A stretch of 6,628 nucleotides of DNA from Candidatus Atribacter fermentans (lineage in GTDB: Bacteria > Atribacterota > Atribacteria > Atribacterales > Atribacteraceae). This document shows, one piece after another, positions 5,954-6,628 of the stretch (the stretch's first letter is position 1; every line of letters starts with the position of its first letter). The stretch is taken from assembly GCA_012517485.1 (NCBI GenBank), contig JAAYUT010000018.1, positions 1 to 6,628 on the forward strand. The letters are read 5' to 3'. The translations under genes and the position numbers were made by a program. The notes under the pieces were generated by a model. It worked only from the letters and a program-made list of their open reading frames with translations. It was not told where the DNA came from and did no database searches.

Positions 5954-6628
5954 ATGGTTTTTGCTGGACTGGATATTGGCTCTCAATCTACTTGTGCAAT
6001 CATTGTGGATGAAAAGGAAATTATTGCAAGTGTTCTTATAGCAAGTGGAGTGAATCCCAAAAAAATTGGAGAAGAAGCTCTCGGTCTTGCTTTAGGAAAG
6101 GCGCATCTTTCTCGATCCGATGTCCAATATTTTATTACTACCGGTTATGGTCGTTATCAGGTAGAATCTGACGAGCAGATCAGTGAAATCACTTGTCAGG
6201 CTCGGGGTGTTCAAGCATTTTTTCCTAAAGCAAGGATGATTCTCGATATCGGTGGACAAGATAGTAAAATAATTCTTCTCAATAAAAACGGTCGAGTGAT
6301 CGATTTTATGATGAACGATAAATGTGCGGCAGGAACTGGCCGCTTTTTAGAATTAATGGCTCAGGTTTTAAATATTCAGTTAGAAGATTACGGAACCTTG
6401 GTCAACCAATCAAAAGAATTTATTGAATTGTCACATACCTGTGCAATTTTTGCAGAATCAGAGTTAATCAGTTTAATTGCTCAGGGAAAAAAGAAAGAGG
6501 ATCTGGCTCGTGCCGTCTGCCAATCAGTAGTTAAAAGAGTTTTAAATCTTGCCGGAAAAATGAACATCACTTACCCATTGGTTTTTACGGGAGGCGTCGC
6601 TAAAAATCAAGGAATCATTACTATATTA
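5954..6628 (+). CDS. Dehydratase/reductase activator ATPase (HgdC/HadI-type), 3' partial
   Basis: The visible 225 residues belong to the BadF/BadG/BcrA/BcrD/HgdC family (ASKHA fold). Members hydrolyse ATP to drive one low-potential electron from a homodimer-bridging [4Fe-4S] cluster into the dehydratase. Visible motifs: phosphate-binding GLDIGSQST (5-13), TTGYGR (62-67), second phosphate loop LDIGGQDSK (97-105), cluster cysteine C124 in NDKCAAGTGRFLE, cluster cysteine C163 in SHTCAIFAESE, and the adenosine-site TGGVAKN (212-218). The 39-residue spacing of the two cysteines equals that of C127/C166 in Acidaminococcus HgdC, from memory. Position 14 is C, where many relatives carry K. GGAAGGG (5941-5947) lies seven bases before ATG, and the gap from the previous stop is three bases. 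Relatives have about 255-270 residues, so some 30-45 are lost at the window edge. Confidence 0.93.
   Translation, partial: MVFAGLDIGSQSTCAIIVDEKEIIASVLIASGVNPKKIGEEALGLALGKAHLSRSDVQYFITTGYGRYQVESDEQISEITCQARGVQAFFPKARMILDIGGQDSKIILLNKNGRVIDFMMNDKCAAGTGRFLELMAQVLNIQLEDYGTLVNQSKEFIELSHTCAIFAESELISLIAQGKKKEDLARAVCQSVVKRVLNLAGKMNITYPLVFTGGVAKNQGIITIL

Overview
The window looks like chromosomal DNA of an AT-rich, strictly anaerobic bacterium. The case for anaerobiosis is a three-gene cluster of the 2-hydroxyacyl-CoA dehydratase / benzoyl-CoA reductase superfamily with its ATP-dependent activator; all characterised relatives use very oxygen-sensitive iron-sulfur clusters. The many interspersed palindromic repeats, the AT-rich codon use and the gene mix would fit an uncultured anaerobic phylum such as Atribacterota. 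That placement is an impression, not a demonstration, and no marker gene is present to confirm it.

Layout. Positions 1-1148 hold no credible gene. About the first 800 bases are a stack of small structured repeats of at least four types: a hairpin element present as two minus and two plus copies, a GC-rich multi-hairpin element, a 42-nt palindrome with a neighbouring 17-nt inverted repeat, and a long element with two 8-bp hairpins. The last 300 bases are AT-rich and must contain the promoter of the first gene. From 1149 every credible gene is on the plus strand. An AMP-forming acyl-CoA synthetase (1149-2648) ends inside a degraded copy of the first repeat type. It is followed by a secreted SYLF-domain protein (2761-3459) and a very hydrophobic 69-residue membrane protein with a TTG start (3474-3683). 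A likely intrinsic terminator (3696-3723) closes this half.

The second half is a tightly packed operon. A short beta-like dehydratase subunit (3747-4718) overlaps an alpha-like subunit (4715-5950) by four bases (ATGA). The activator ATPase starts three bases after that (5954) and is cut by the window end.

How the genes may work together. In characterised systems the activator hydrolyses ATP to inject one low-potential electron into the two-subunit enzyme, which then dehydrates a 2-hydroxyacyl-CoA or reduces an aromatic acyl-CoA. The upstream CoA ligase could supply a CoA-thioester substrate, but the SYLF pair and the terminator lie between them, so that link is only a hypothesis. Both subunits look divergent and one is short, so the substrate cannot be named. 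This orphan reductase/dehydratase is the most interesting item in the window.
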